This document shows, one piece after another, positions 48,549 through 56,335 of a DNA stretch of 64,000 nt. A program made the translations under genes and the position numbers. The notes beneath the pieces were generated by a model. It was given only the letters and a program-made list of their open reading frames with translations, was not told where the DNA came from and ran no database searches. The DNA is from Poriferisodalis sp965204125 (lineage in GTDB: Bacteria; Actinomycetota; Acidimicrobiia; Acidimicrobiales; Poriferisodalaceae), in contig NZ_OZ241968.1 in assembly GCF_965204125.1 (NCBI RefSeq), forward strand, positions 2,604,001 through 2,668,000. The letters run 5' to 3'. Within the stretch, counting starts at the first letter, position 1; each line of letters starts with the position of its first letter.

Positions 48549-48790
48549 GGCCGCTGTCGCGGCGCGGCGCCGACCCGACCGCCCAGCGGCAGAACCGCCG
48601 CCCGCTTCCCGACGCAGCCGGCCACGGCGGCGGGCGGCGCAGCAGCGAAGGCGACCGGCCCCAGCAGGGGCGTACGGGGGCGCCGTGGCACTTCTGGCTC
48701 GTCGTGGTGATGGCAACCGTGTACTTGGGCTGGCGTGCGGTCGAAGGAGTCGTGTGGCTGATCCAGTGGTTCGCGGGTGTGATCGGCTGA
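48545..48790 (+). CDS. small single-span membrane protein
   Basis: An 81-residue protein of unknown function. The N-terminal 45 residues are basic and low-complexity (RRGADPTAQRQNRRPLP), followed by one hydrophobic segment (WHFWLVVVMATVYLGWRAV) and a second short one at the end (VVWLIQWFAGVIG). Basic residues before the helix suggest the N-terminus is cytoplasmic. The ATG overlaps the der stop (ATGA), which supports translation. Its reality rests on this overlap and the plausible membrane helix. Confidence 0.6.
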   Translation: MRPLSRRGADPTAQRQNRRPLPDAAGHGGGRRSSEGDRPQQGRTGAPWHFWLVVVMATVYLGWRAVEGVVWLIQWFAGVIG

Positions 48791-48812
48791 ACCTTCCATT
48801 CAACCCAGCCGG

Positions 48813-48818
48813 TATCGT
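48813..48818 (+). promoter_or_regulatory. candidate -10 element for tRNA-Pro
   Basis: TATCGT lies 10 bases before the tRNA 5' end, placing transcription start about at the mature end. A -35 is not clear (TGAACC at 48788-48793 has a 19-base spacing). Confidence 0.4.
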
Positions 48819-48828
48819 GCCTGCGGAA

Positions 48829-48906
48829 CGGGCTGTGGCGCAGTCTGGTTAGCGCACTGGTCTGGGGGACCAGGGGTCGGAGGTTCAAATCCTCTCAGCC
48901 CGACCA
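48829..48906 (+). tRNA. tRNA-Pro (anticodon GGG)
   Basis: A complete cloverleaf: acceptor stem CGGGCTG with CAGCCCG, D-arm GCGC...GCGC, anticodon stem CTGGT/ACCAG with loop CTGGGGG (anticodon GGG at 48864-48866), T-arm GGAGG/CCTCT with loop TTCAAAT. The 3' CCA is encoded at 48904-48906. It reads CCC (and CCU by wobble). The gene after it starts 15 bases downstream, so the 3' end sits at the border of a possible insertion. Confidence 0.96.
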
Positions 48907-48920
48907 CAGCGGGGTTTGTC

Positions 48921-49529
48921 ATGGCAAAGGGTGTGCCAGCGGTTGCTCCGGGCGGCAGGGTGTCACGGCGGCTCGCCACAGGAGTCTTCGCATTTGAAGG
49001 CGACGACTCCGATGCGGATCTCCGTCAGCAGTTCGGCGTGGCCACGCTCCTGCAGACCGTCCGCGAGCTCAGTGGCCTGAAGTTCATCCGACGCGACATC
49101 GGCACCGCGCCCGAGCTCTTCTACTACGTTCGCAAATGGACCCAGCAGCGCTACCGCGACTATCAGATCGGGCACTTCGGATTTCACGGCAAACCTGGAG
49201 AACTCTGGCTGAGCGGCTCCACCAAGGTGACCCTGGAGGAGCTCGCCGACGTGCTCGACGGACGGGCCGGCGGACGGATCATCTATTTCAGCTCGTGCGA
49301 GATCATGCGCACCGACGACGCGGCCTTGCGGCAATTCCAGGAGCGGTCCGGAGCTGCCGCGGTGATCGGCTTCCTCGAGCGGGTCGGCGGCAGCTTGGAG
49401 CTCCCGGCATTCGAGCTTCTGCTGCTGCAGGCGCTGAACGACGACACGAGGATGGACGCAGTGGAGGACCGCATCCGCCGCCAGCATCCCTATCTGTGCG
49501 AATTGCTCGGCCTCAAGATCATTGACTGA
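48921..49529 (+). CDS. small protein with caspase/CHAT-like His/Cys pattern
   Basis: A 202-residue protein of unknown function. The N-terminal part (GVFAFEGDDSDADLRQQ, LLQTVRELSGLKFIRRDIGTA) could be a Rossmann-like start. The central block has a His after a hydrophobic strand (HFGFHGKPGELWLSG, His89) and, 37 residues later, a Cys after another strand (GRIIYFSSCEIMRTDD, Cys126), the layout of the CHAT/caspase catalytic dyad. The C-terminal half is helical (SLELPAFELLLLQALNDD). No signal peptide or membrane span is visible. It begins 15 bases after tRNA-Pro. A caspase-like peptidase is a pattern-based guess; alternatively it is an unrelated DUF. Confidence 0.7.
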   Translation: MAKGVPAVAPGGRVSRRLATGVFAFEGDDSDADLRQQFGVATLLQTVRELSGLKFIRRDIGTAPELFYYVRKWTQQRYRDYQIGHFGFHGKPGELWLSGSTKVTLEELADVLDGRAGGRIIYFSSCEIMRTDDAALRQFQERSGAAAVIGFLERVGGSLELPAFELLLLQALNDDTRMDAVEDRIRRQHPYLCELLGLKIID

Positions 49530-49619
49530 TCGGCGGTGTTCCCGAGGGGCAGCAGGGAGCAACACACGGCTGGCGAGCGCGGTGCAATGATGTGCCTGAC
49601 AGAGCGAAGGGGAGCGCCG

Positions 49620-49991
49620 ATGAGCGAGACGGCAACTGAACATCGCAAGCCCGAGATTTCGGTCGTACAGGAGCTAGGGCGGGTCACCGTCCGGGTGGAC
49701 GGCGTGGTCGTGGCCGATTCCACCTCGGCCCTGGTGCTGACCGAAGGACGGCTCCCGCCGCGCCACTACCTGCCGGTTTCAGACGTGAAGATGGAGTTGC
49801 TGCACCCGACTGTGTTGTCCACTCATTGACCGTGGAAGGGCGATGCCAGCTACTGGTCAGTAGCAGTCAACGGTCAGAGCTACGACGACGTCGTGTGGTC
49901 CTACCCCGATCCGATCCCCGAGATGGCGGAGATCGCCGGTCTGATGAGCTTCTACGCCGAGCGTGACGAGGTAGATCAGACCGTCAACTAA
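49620..49991 (+). CDS. DUF427 protein with in-frame TGA, candidate selenoprotein
   Basis: Reading through the TGA at 49827-49829, the frame gives one uninterrupted 123-residue DUF427 protein: RVTVRVDGVVVADSTSALVL, PPRHYLPVSDVKMELL, then H-U70-PWKGDASYWSVAV and WSYPDPIPEMAEIAGLMSFY to a TAA. In the family, as I recall it, the residue before P-[FWY]-KG is a conserved Cys, so TGA replaces TGC/TGT. The codons after TGA remain intact and family-like, which argues against long-dead sequence. A hairpin after the TGA matches bacterial SECIS rules. AAGGGGAG precedes the ATG at 49620. Alternatives are a recent nonsense mutation or a truncated 69-residue product. TGA is a normal stop elsewhere in the window, so a changed code is unlikely. 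Confidence 0.7.
49827..49876 (+). promoter_or_regulatory. SECIS-like hairpin following the in-frame TGA
   Basis: Six pairs (GCTACT 49849-49854 with AGTAGC 49859-49864) close a four-base GGTC loop at 49855-49858, 25 bases after the TGA. The same apical GGUC occurs in E. coli fdhF. A lower helix pairs TGACCGT (49827-49833, starting at the TGA itself) with ACGGTCA (49870-49876). Distance, loop size, stem length and a G in the first two loop bases meet the published bacterial SECIS consensus as I recall it. Confidence 0.6.
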
Positions 49992-50004
49992 GCGGCGGAG
50001 CCGA

Positions 50005-51264
50005 TCAGCCGAGGGTTGCGGCGAGCTCCAGCGCCTCGTCCCACGTCGGGTGGTTGGCCAGCAGGCGGCGGAATCGCACGAATGGCCTGATCGCGTCGAG
50101 CGCCATCACCCCGCTCAGGCGGCCGTTGTGCCGGTAACCGGCCAAGAACGAGCGACCTGAGTCTGGGTCATCTTCAGCCGAGCCGACGAGCACCTCAACA
50201 TCGTCGTCGGCGTCGGGATGTCCGGCAATCTGGATGCGGGCGTCGTACTGGTCGGACCACACGAAGGGAACCGAGTTGTACGGCTGAGCTTCGGCAGGCG
50301 CGACCAGGTTGCGTCCCACAGCCATGCCATGCTCGACTGCCGCCGTCCAGTGCTCGACCCGGACCGGCTCGGAAATCCCCAGCGGCACCAGCCAGCCATT
50401 GCCGGCGCGCGCAACATCGCCCACGGCGTAGACGCCTTCCGGTCCGCAGCAGAGCGTCTCATCGCACACCACGCCGTTGTCGATCTGCAGTCCCGAGCCT
50501 TCCAGCCACGCCGTGTTGGGCACGACCCCGATGCCGACGACCACGAGATCGGCGGGGACGCGACTGCCGTCTGCCATGGCAACCGCTTCGACACGGTCGG
50601 CCCCCAGTACGCCGTCGACGCCGATGCCCAGCCGCAGCTCCACGCCGTTCTGGCCGTGCAGCGCACCGACCCGCGTGCCCATCTCAGCGCCCAGCCCGCG
50701 CACCAACGGCGCGCTGGCTGCCTCGATCACGGTGACCTCGCAGCCCCGGGCCTTGGCCGAGGCCGCTACCTCCGAACCGATGAACCCGCCGCCCACGACG
50801 GCGACTCGTGCGCCAGCTATGAGACCTTCCCGGATGGCCTGCGCGTCGTCGACGGTCCGCAGCGTGTGGACGCCCCTGATGCCCTCGGTGCCCGGCAGCG
50901 ACCGAGCCGCCGCGCCGGTCGCGATGACGAGGCCGTCGAATGGCACGGTCTCGGCGCTGCCGCCTGCCGCTGGGGCGACAGCGACTGTTCGAGCCGCCAC
51001 GTCGAGCCCCACCGCGTGGGTGCTCAGCATGACCTCCACATCGAGGTCGTCGTAGGCGCCCTCTGGGTCGAGGGCCAGCGAGCTGGGATCTTGATCGCCG
51101 GTGAGGAACTCCTTGGAAAGGGGAGGTCGGTCGTAGGGGAGATGGGGTTCGGCACCGATGAGCGTCAACGGCCCGTCATGGCCTGCAGAGCGCACGCTGT
51201 GCGCTGCGCGCGCACCCGCCAGCGAGGCACCGACGATGACTATGCGTTTCGAGGATTTCGACAC
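50005..51264 (-). CDS. FAD-dependent ferredoxin/rubredoxin reductase-like protein
   Basis: Flavoprotein passing electrons from NAD(P)H to a small redox carrier. Two dinucleotide-binding motifs are visible: FAD at the N-terminus (IVIVGASLAGARAAHSVRSAG) and NAD(P) near residue 150 (VAVVGGGFIGSEVAASAKA). PYDRPPLSKEFL and VYAVGDVARAGNG (second FAD contact) are typical of the ferredoxin reductase family of oxygenase systems. The C-terminal about 85 residues form the reductase dimer domain (PFVWSDQYDARIQIAGH). It is 419 residues from the GTG at 51264. No ferredoxin or oxygenase gene is adjacent, so the partner is unknown. Confidence 0.9.
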   Translation of the reverse strand: MSKSSKRIVIVGASLAGARAAHSVRSAGHDGPLTLIGAEPHLPYDRPPLSKEFLTGDQDPSSLALDPEGAYDDLDVEVMLSTHAVGLDVAARTVAVAPAAGGSAETVPFDGLVIATGAAARSLPGTEGIRGVHTLRTVDDAQAIREGLIAGARVAVVGGGFIGSEVAASAKARGCEVTVIEAASAPLVRGLGAEMGTRVGALHGQNGVELRLGIGVDGVLGADRVEAVAMADGSRVPADLVVVGIGVVPNTAWLEGSGLQIDNGVVCDETLCCGPEGVYAVGDVARAGNGWLVPLGISEPVRVEHWTAAVEHGMAVGRNLVAPAEAQPYNSVPFVWSDQYDARIQIAGHPDADDDVEVLVGSAEDDPDSGRSFLAGYRHNGRLSGVMALDAIRPFVRFRRLLANHPTWDEALELAATLG

Positions 51265-51527
51265 GCGAGCAGTGTGTCATCTCCGCGGGAAGGGATGACC
51301 GGTGGGCAGTGCCGACGCGGGCAGACCGCGCGGCGGTGCGACGCCAGCGGCCTCGTACTGCGCCAGTTGGCAGGGGATCGGGCCAAGGCGCGCAGCAGCT
51401 ATCCGGGCGCGCTATAACTGTTCCTCACACCTGTGTAACTACGACAGTGTGATTTGAGCAGTTGCCGTCGCTCTCCAGCACTCGAGACGGCACTGCATCC
51501 GGCGGGATGAGAGGGACGGAGACCGGC
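51265..51527. promoter_or_regulatory. nrd upstream region
   Basis: This intergenic stretch of about 263 bases lies between two divergent genes. TATAAC at 51414-51419 is a candidate -10 for nrdA. Eleven bases further, TCACAC (51425-51430) and GTGTGA (51447-51452) form an inverted repeat that could be an operator; NrdR is the expected regulator, but the sites are not a clear match to the NrdR box. Apart from this I see no feature. Confidence 0.4.
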
Positions 51528-51590
51528 ATGATCACCACACGTCGCACAGCGCACCTCGGTGCCTGTCTATGTCAAGGCGCCAGCAGATGA
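51528..51590 (+). CDS. 20-codon leader peptide upstream of nrdA
   Basis: ATG at 51528, preceded by GGGACGGAG, opens a short frame encoding MITTRRTAHLGACLCQGASR. Its TGA overlaps the nrdA ATG at 51587 as ATGA. The peptide has a basic beginning and two near-adjacent Cys codons, reminiscent of the Cys-containing leader peptides of actinobacteria. It may couple nrdA translation to ribosome passage. No homology can be checked here. Confidence 0.4.
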   Translation: MITTRRTAHLGACLCQGASR

Positions 51591-54046
51591 GCATCACCGA
51601 TGCATCTGCAGCCGACACCTCGCATCACGCTGACGCGGCCGACACTCCGGGAATGCGCGTGCAGAAGCGCGACGGTTCCATGCAGGCCGTCGATGTCAAC
51701 AAGATCGTCCGCGCCGTCGAACGGTGCGCCATCGAACTGGCCGGCGTCGATCCCATGCGGGTGGCGACGCGGACAATCTCGGGTCTTCATGACGGCGCTA
51801 CCACCACAGAGCTCGACGAGCTGTCGATTCGCACGGCCGCGGCGCTGATCTCTGAGGAGCCGAACTACTCGAAGCTGGCTGCCCGCTTGCTGGCCACCTA
51901 CATCGACAAGGAAGTCCAGAATCAGAACATCTACTCGTTCAGCCAGTCCATCTCCGAAGGCGGCGAGTGCGGGCTCATCCACCCCGATGTGGTGGCATTC
52001 GTGGCTGCCAATGCCCGCAAGCTCAACGACGCCGTCCTGCCGGAGCGCAACGGCGGCTTCGAGTTCTTCGGGCTCCGCACGGTCTACGACCGCTACCTGC
52101 TGCGGCACCCGGAGCGCCGAACGGTCATCGAGACGCCGCAGTATTTCCTGCTGCGGGTGGCCTGCGGCCTGTCGCAGACGGCTGAAGAGGCCATCTCGTT
52201 CTACGAGCTCATCTCCAGCCTGCGCTACCTGCCGTCGTCGCCCACGCTGTTCAACTCCGGCACGGCCCACCCGCAGATGTCGTCGTGCTACCTGCTCGAC
52301 AGCCCCACCGATTCGCTCGAAGGCATCTACGACCGCTATTCCGACATCGCCAAGCTGTCGAAGTTCGCCGGCGGCATCGGCGTGGGCTGGCACCGGGTGC
52401 GGTCGCGTGGCTCGCTGATCAGCGGCACCAACGGCCTGTCGAACGGCATCGTGCCGTGGCTCAAGACGCTCGACTCGTCGGTTGCGGCCGTGAACCAGGG
52501 CGGCCGGCGCAAGGGCGCAGCGTGCGTGTACCTCGAGTCGTGGCATGCCGACATCGAGGAGTTCCTGGAGCTGAAGGACTCCACCGGCGACCATGCTCGG
52601 CGCACCCACAATCTGAACCTGGCGAACTGGGTGCCCGACGAGTTCATGCGCCGGGTCGAGAACGACTGGCAATGGTCGCTGTTCGATCCCAAGCAGGTGC
52701 CGCATCTCACCGACCTGTACGGCGACGAGTTCACCGATGCGTACCGCGAGGCCGAGGCCAGCGGCCGGTACGAGCGGCAGGTGTCGGCCCGCGAGCTCTA
52801 CAGCCGCATGATGCGCACGCTCGCCCAGACCGGCAACGGCTGGATGACCTTCAAGGACGCCTCGAACGCCAAGTCCAACCAGACCGGCGAGCCCGGCAAT
52901 GTCATCCACCTGTCGAACCTGTGCACGGAGATCCTCGAGGTCACCAGCGACGCCGAGACGGCCGTCTGCAATCTCGGCTCGGTCAACCTCGCCAAGTTCG
53001 TGCGGGACGGCCACGACAGCGGCAAGACAGTCGACTACGAGGCGCTGGGAGAGGTGGTGCGCACCGCGGTGCCCTACCTGGACCGCGTCATCGACATCAA
53101 CTACTACCCGACGCCCGAGGCCGCCCGGTCGAATGAGCGCTGGCGTCCTGTCGGGCTCGGCGTGATGGGCCTGCAGGACGTGTTCTTCCAGCTCGGCCTC
53201 GACTTCGACTCGCCCGAGGCGGTCGAGACTGCGGCCCGGATCGCCGAGGAGATCTACTACTGGGCGCTCTGGTCGAGCTGCGAGCTGGCCCGCAAGCACG
53301 GGCCCCATGCTGCGTTCGGCGACACACGAGCGGCAGCCGGGCAGCTGCAGTTCGACCTGTGGGGCGTCGAGCCGTCGGTGCCGGAGCGCTGGGCAGAGCT
53401 GCGTGAGCGGATCGGCCAGCACGGCCTGCGCAACTCGCTGCTGGTGGCGGTTGCGCCCACGGCCACCATCGCCTCGATCGCCGGCTGCTACGAGTGCATC
53501 GAGCCGCAGGTGTCGAACCTGTTCAAGCGCGAGACGCTCTCGGGCGAGTTCATGCAGATCAATCGCTACCTAGTGCGCGAGCTGCAGCAGCGCGGCCTGT
53601 GGAGCGAGGCCATGGCCAACAAGATCAAGATGGCTGAGGGCTCGGTGCAGAACATCGCGGAGATCCCCGACGATCTTCGCTCGGTGTACCGCACGGCGTG
53701 GGAGCTGCCCCAGCGGGCGCTCATCGACATGGCCGCAGCACGCGGCGCCTTCGTCGATCAGAGCCAGTCGCTGAACCTGTTCATGGAGAGCCCCAACATC
53801 GGGAAGCTCTCCTCCATGTACATGCACGCCTGGAAGTCGGGCCTGAAGACCACGTACTACCTGCGCTCCCGCCCGGCCACCCGCATCAACCAGACCACCA
53901 CCGACACCGCATCGGGCGGCAACGGGAGCCAGCCCAACGGCGCCGCTGCCATGCAGGCGACCGTGTCGACCATGCCCGACCCAGCCGCCGCCGAGGCCGT
54001 GGCGTGCTCGCTGGAGAACCCCGAGACCTGCGAAGCCTGCGAATGA
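51587..54046 (+). CDS. nrdA: ribonucleoside-diphosphate reductase alpha subunit (class Ia)
   Basis: Catalytic R1 subunit reducing NDPs to dNDPs. An N-terminal ATP-cone (MRVQKRDGSMQAVDVNKIV) gives allosteric activity control. The active-site cysteines are in SSCYLLDSPTDS and ETAVCNLGSVNLA, the radical-site region in NLCTEILE, and the C-terminal redox pair ends the protein (TCEACE). The ATG at 51587 has AAGG nine bases upstream and overlaps the leader-peptide stop; an ATG at 51569 is a less likely alternative. It is 819 residues long and lies 50 bases before nrdB. The cell therefore has an oxygen-dependent enzyme; no class II gene is in view. Confidence 0.95.
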   Translation: MSITDASAADTSHHADAADTPGMRVQKRDGSMQAVDVNKIVRAVERCAIELAGVDPMRVATRTISGLHDGATTTELDELSIRTAAALISEEPNYSKLAARLLATYIDKEVQNQNIYSFSQSISEGGECGLIHPDVVAFVAANARKLNDAVLPERNGGFEFFGLRTVYDRYLLRHPERRTVIETPQYFLLRVACGLSQTAEEAISFYELISSLRYLPSSPTLFNSGTAHPQMSSCYLLDSPTDSLEGIYDRYSDIAKLSKFAGGIGVGWHRVRSRGSLISGTNGLSNGIVPWLKTLDSSVAAVNQGGRRKGAACVYLESWHADIEEFLELKDSTGDHARRTHNLNLANWVPDEFMRRVENDWQWSLFDPKQVPHLTDLYGDEFTDAYREAEASGRYERQVSARELYSRMMRTLAQTGNGWMTFKDASNAKSNQTGEPGNVIHLSNLCTEILEVTSDAETAVCNLGSVNLAKFVRDGHDSGKTVDYEALGEVVRTAVPYLDRVIDINYYPTPEAARSNERWRPVGLGVMGLQDVFFQLGLDFDSPEAVETAARIAEEIYYWALWSSCELARKHGPHAAFGDTRAAAGQLQFDLWGVEPSVPERWAELRERIGQHGLRNSLLVAVAPTATIASIAGCYECIEPQVSNLFKRETLSGEFMQINRYLVRELQQRGLWSEAMANKIKMAEGSVQNIAEIPDDLRSVYRTAWELPQRALIDMAAARGAFVDQSQSLNLFMESPNIGKLSSMYMHAWKSGLKTTYYLRSRPATRINQTTTDTASGGNGSQPNGAAAMQATVSTMPDPAAAEAVACSLENPETCEACE

Positions 54047-54096
54047 GCCGGCGCGAGCTACCCGGCCGAACCACCTGACACAGACAGAGGATCCCC

Positions 54097-55209
54097 ATGG
54101 CACTCGTGCAGACAGCACCCGAACTCACGCCCGAGCCGCTTCCGACCCAGCCGCTTGCGGACGGCGAATCGCAGACCGACCCGGGCGCTGCAGCCGGCGC
54201 CCGCAGCGGCAACATCCTGGACCCGGGCTTCGAGCTGACGCTGCGGCCGATGCGGTACCCGCAGTTCTTCGACATGTACCGCGATGCCATCCGCAACACG
54301 TGGACGGTGGAGGAGATCGATTTCTCCGACGACATCGTCGACCTCAACCGCAAGCTGGCGCCCGCCGAGCGGCACCTCATCAACCGGCTCGTGGCGTTCT
54401 TCGCCACCGGCGACTCGATCGTGGCCAACAACCTGGTGCTGAACCTGTACCAGCACATCAACAGCCCTGAGGCTCGCATGTATCTGAGCCGGCAGCTGTA
54501 CGAGGAAGCGCTGCACGTGCAGTTCTACCTGACGCTGCTGGATCACTACATCCCCGACCTGCACGAACGGTCAGCGGCGTTCGCGGCCATCGAGAACATT
54601 CCCTCGATTGCCGCCAAGGCAGATTTCTGCTTCCGCTGGATGGACAGCGTGTGGTCGCTGGATCAACTCTCCACCGCAGAGCACCGCAAGGCCTTCGTGC
54701 TGAACCTCATCTGCTTCGCTGCGTGCATCGAGGGGCTGTTCTTCTTCGCAGCCTTTGCCTACGTGTATTTCCTGCGCTCGAAGGGGCTGCTGAACGGCTT
54801 GGCTGCCGGCACGAATTGGGTGTTCCGGGACGAGTCGGCGCACATGAACTTCGCTTTCGAGGTGGTCCGCACGATCCGGGCCGAGGAGCCCGACCTGTTC
54901 GACCAGGATCTCGCCGATCGGATCCGGCAGATGGTCACCGAGGCGGTCGACGTCGAGACGCAGTTCGCGCACGATGTGCTGTCCGGAGGCGTGGCGGGGA
55001 TGTCGGTGACCGACACCCGGGCGTATCTGGAGTTCGTGGCCGACCAGCGGCTTGCCCAGCTCGGCCTCGCCAAGGAGTACGGCTCGAAGAATCCCTTCTC
55101 GTTCATGGAACTGCAGGACGTGCAGGAGCTCACGAACTTCTTCGAGCGCACCGTCGCCAGCTACCAGGTGGGCATCGAAGGCGAGGTTGCCTTCGACGAG
55201 GACTTCTGA
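54097..55209 (+). CDS. nrdB: ribonucleoside-diphosphate reductase beta subunit (class Ia)
   Basis: R2 subunit housing the di-iron-oxygen centre and tyrosyl radical. The metal ligands and radical site follow E-x-x-H-x-x-x-Y: Glu137, His140, Tyr144 in YEEALHVQFYLT, corresponding to E. coli Glu115, His118 and Tyr122. The presence of Tyr rather than Phe makes class Ia more likely than Ic. The second ligand set is in FRDESAHMNFAFEV. It is 370 residues long, with AGAGGATCC upstream of the ATG at 54097. The pair should be co-transcribed with nrdA. Confidence 0.95.
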   Translation: MALVQTAPELTPEPLPTQPLADGESQTDPGAAAGARSGNILDPGFELTLRPMRYPQFFDMYRDAIRNTWTVEEIDFSDDIVDLNRKLAPAERHLINRLVAFFATGDSIVANNLVLNLYQHINSPEARMYLSRQLYEEALHVQFYLTLLDHYIPDLHERSAAFAAIENIPSIAAKADFCFRWMDSVWSLDQLSTAEHRKAFVLNLICFAACIEGLFFFAAFAYVYFLRSKGLLNGLAAGTNWVFRDESAHMNFAFEVVRTIRAEEPDLFDQDLADRIRQMVTEAVDVETQFAHDVLSGGVAGMSVTDTRAYLEFVADQRLAQLGLAKEYGSKNPFSFMELQDVQELTNFFERTVASYQVGIEGEVAFDEDF

Positions 55210-55210
55210 A

Positions 55211-56209
55211 CTAGGCGTCCGTCGACGCGTCGAAGGCTGCCATCAGCCGGTCCACCGCAGCGGTCGGCGTCAGCCGGTCGGCTCGCACCTCGTCTTCGAG
55301 ATCGGCGAGCAGGTCTTGGGCGCGCGTTGCCAGGCGCGAGCGCATGCGCTCGGTGAGCATGGAGCGCATCCAGCGCACCCGCTGGTCCGCCCGGCGGGCT
55401 GCCAGCTCGCCCGATGCCGACATGAGCCGGCGGTGCTCGGTCACGTGGTCCCACAGCGTCTCGAGGCCGTCTGCGGTCAGGCCTGAGCAGGTGATCACCG
55501 GAGGAGTCCACGTCGGCGAAGCCGGCTGGGTCATGTGCAGCGCCAGCTGGTAGTCGCGTGCCGCGTTGGCGGCCCGCTCGACGTTGTCTCCGTCGGCCTT
55601 GTTGACCGCGATCAGGTCCGCGATCTCGAGGATGCCTTTCTTGATGCCTTGCAGGTCGTCGCCGGCGCCCGGCAGCATCAGCACCACAAAGAAATCCACC
55701 ATGTCGGCCACGGCCGTCTCCGACTGGCCGACGCCCACGGTCTCGACCAGTACGACGTCGAACCCCGCGGCTTCGAGCACGAGAATCGTCTCACGGGTCA
55801 CCTTGGTCACGCCGCCGAGCTCACCCGCGGTTGGGGACGGTCGCACGAAGGCCGCCGGATCATTTGCCAGGGAGGTCATGCGGGTCTTGTCGCCCAGGAT
55901 CGAGCCTCCGTGCAGCGCCGAAGTCGGGTCGACGGCCAGCACGGCGACCCGGTGACCCTGCCTCGTCAGTGCAGTGCCGAGCGTCTCGATGAGCGTGCTC
56001 TTGCCCACTCCGGGAACACCGGTGATGCCCACGCGGTGCGCATAGCCCGTGTACGGCAACAGCTTGCCCAGCAGGGCTTGTGCAGGTGCCGCGTCGGCAG
56101 GGCGCTGAGACTCGACCAATGTGATCGCCTGGCCGATGGCGGCGCGGTCGCAGGCGCGCACGCCAGCGGCGAGCCCGGTGATGTCGGCGTGAGAGACGGT
56201 GTCGGTCAC
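55211..56209 (-). CDS. meaB: MeaB-like GTPase, methylmalonyl-CoA mutase chaperone
   Basis: G-protein that protects and reloads methylmalonyl-CoA mutase with adenosylcobalamin (ArgK/MeaB family). The P-loop is GITGVPGVGKSTLIETLG; DPTSALHGGSILGDKTRM, VETVGVGQSETAVADMVDFF and VNKADGDN match the family closely. The GTG at 56209 gives 332 residues. It is preferred because TACGTT (56217-56222, minus strand) ends seven bases before it; an ATG at 56239 is an alternative. It lies downstream of the mutase genes on the same strand, with an opposite-strand gene between. Confidence 0.92.
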   Translation of the reverse strand: MTDTVSHADITGLAAGVRACDRAAIGQAITLVESQRPADAAPAQALLGKLLPYTGYAHRVGITGVPGVGKSTLIETLGTALTRQGHRVAVLAVDPTSALHGGSILGDKTRMTSLANDPAAFVRPSPTAGELGGVTKVTRETILVLEAAGFDVVLVETVGVGQSETAVADMVDFFVVLMLPGAGDDLQGIKKGILEIADLIAVNKADGDNVERAANAARDYQLALHMTQPASPTWTPPVITCSGLTADGLETLWDHVTEHRRLMSASGELAARRADQRVRWMRSMLTERMRSRLATRAQDLLADLEDEVRADRLTPTAAVDRLMAAFDASTDA

Positions 56210-56335
56210 TGGGTGCAACGTACCGGGGACGAACAGCATCGGGATGCCGGCTGCCAAGCCGGATTCCTCGTCGGGATGTTCCTATCAGGTCGCTGTCTCG
56301 TCCGCACTGTGCTGCATTTCGGGCAAAATGTCTCG

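Noticed and set aside
49620..49829. TGA read as Trp through a changed genetic code
   Set aside because: TGA ends many intact genes in the window (for example tyrS and several ATGA overlaps), and the family has Cys, not Trp, at this position.
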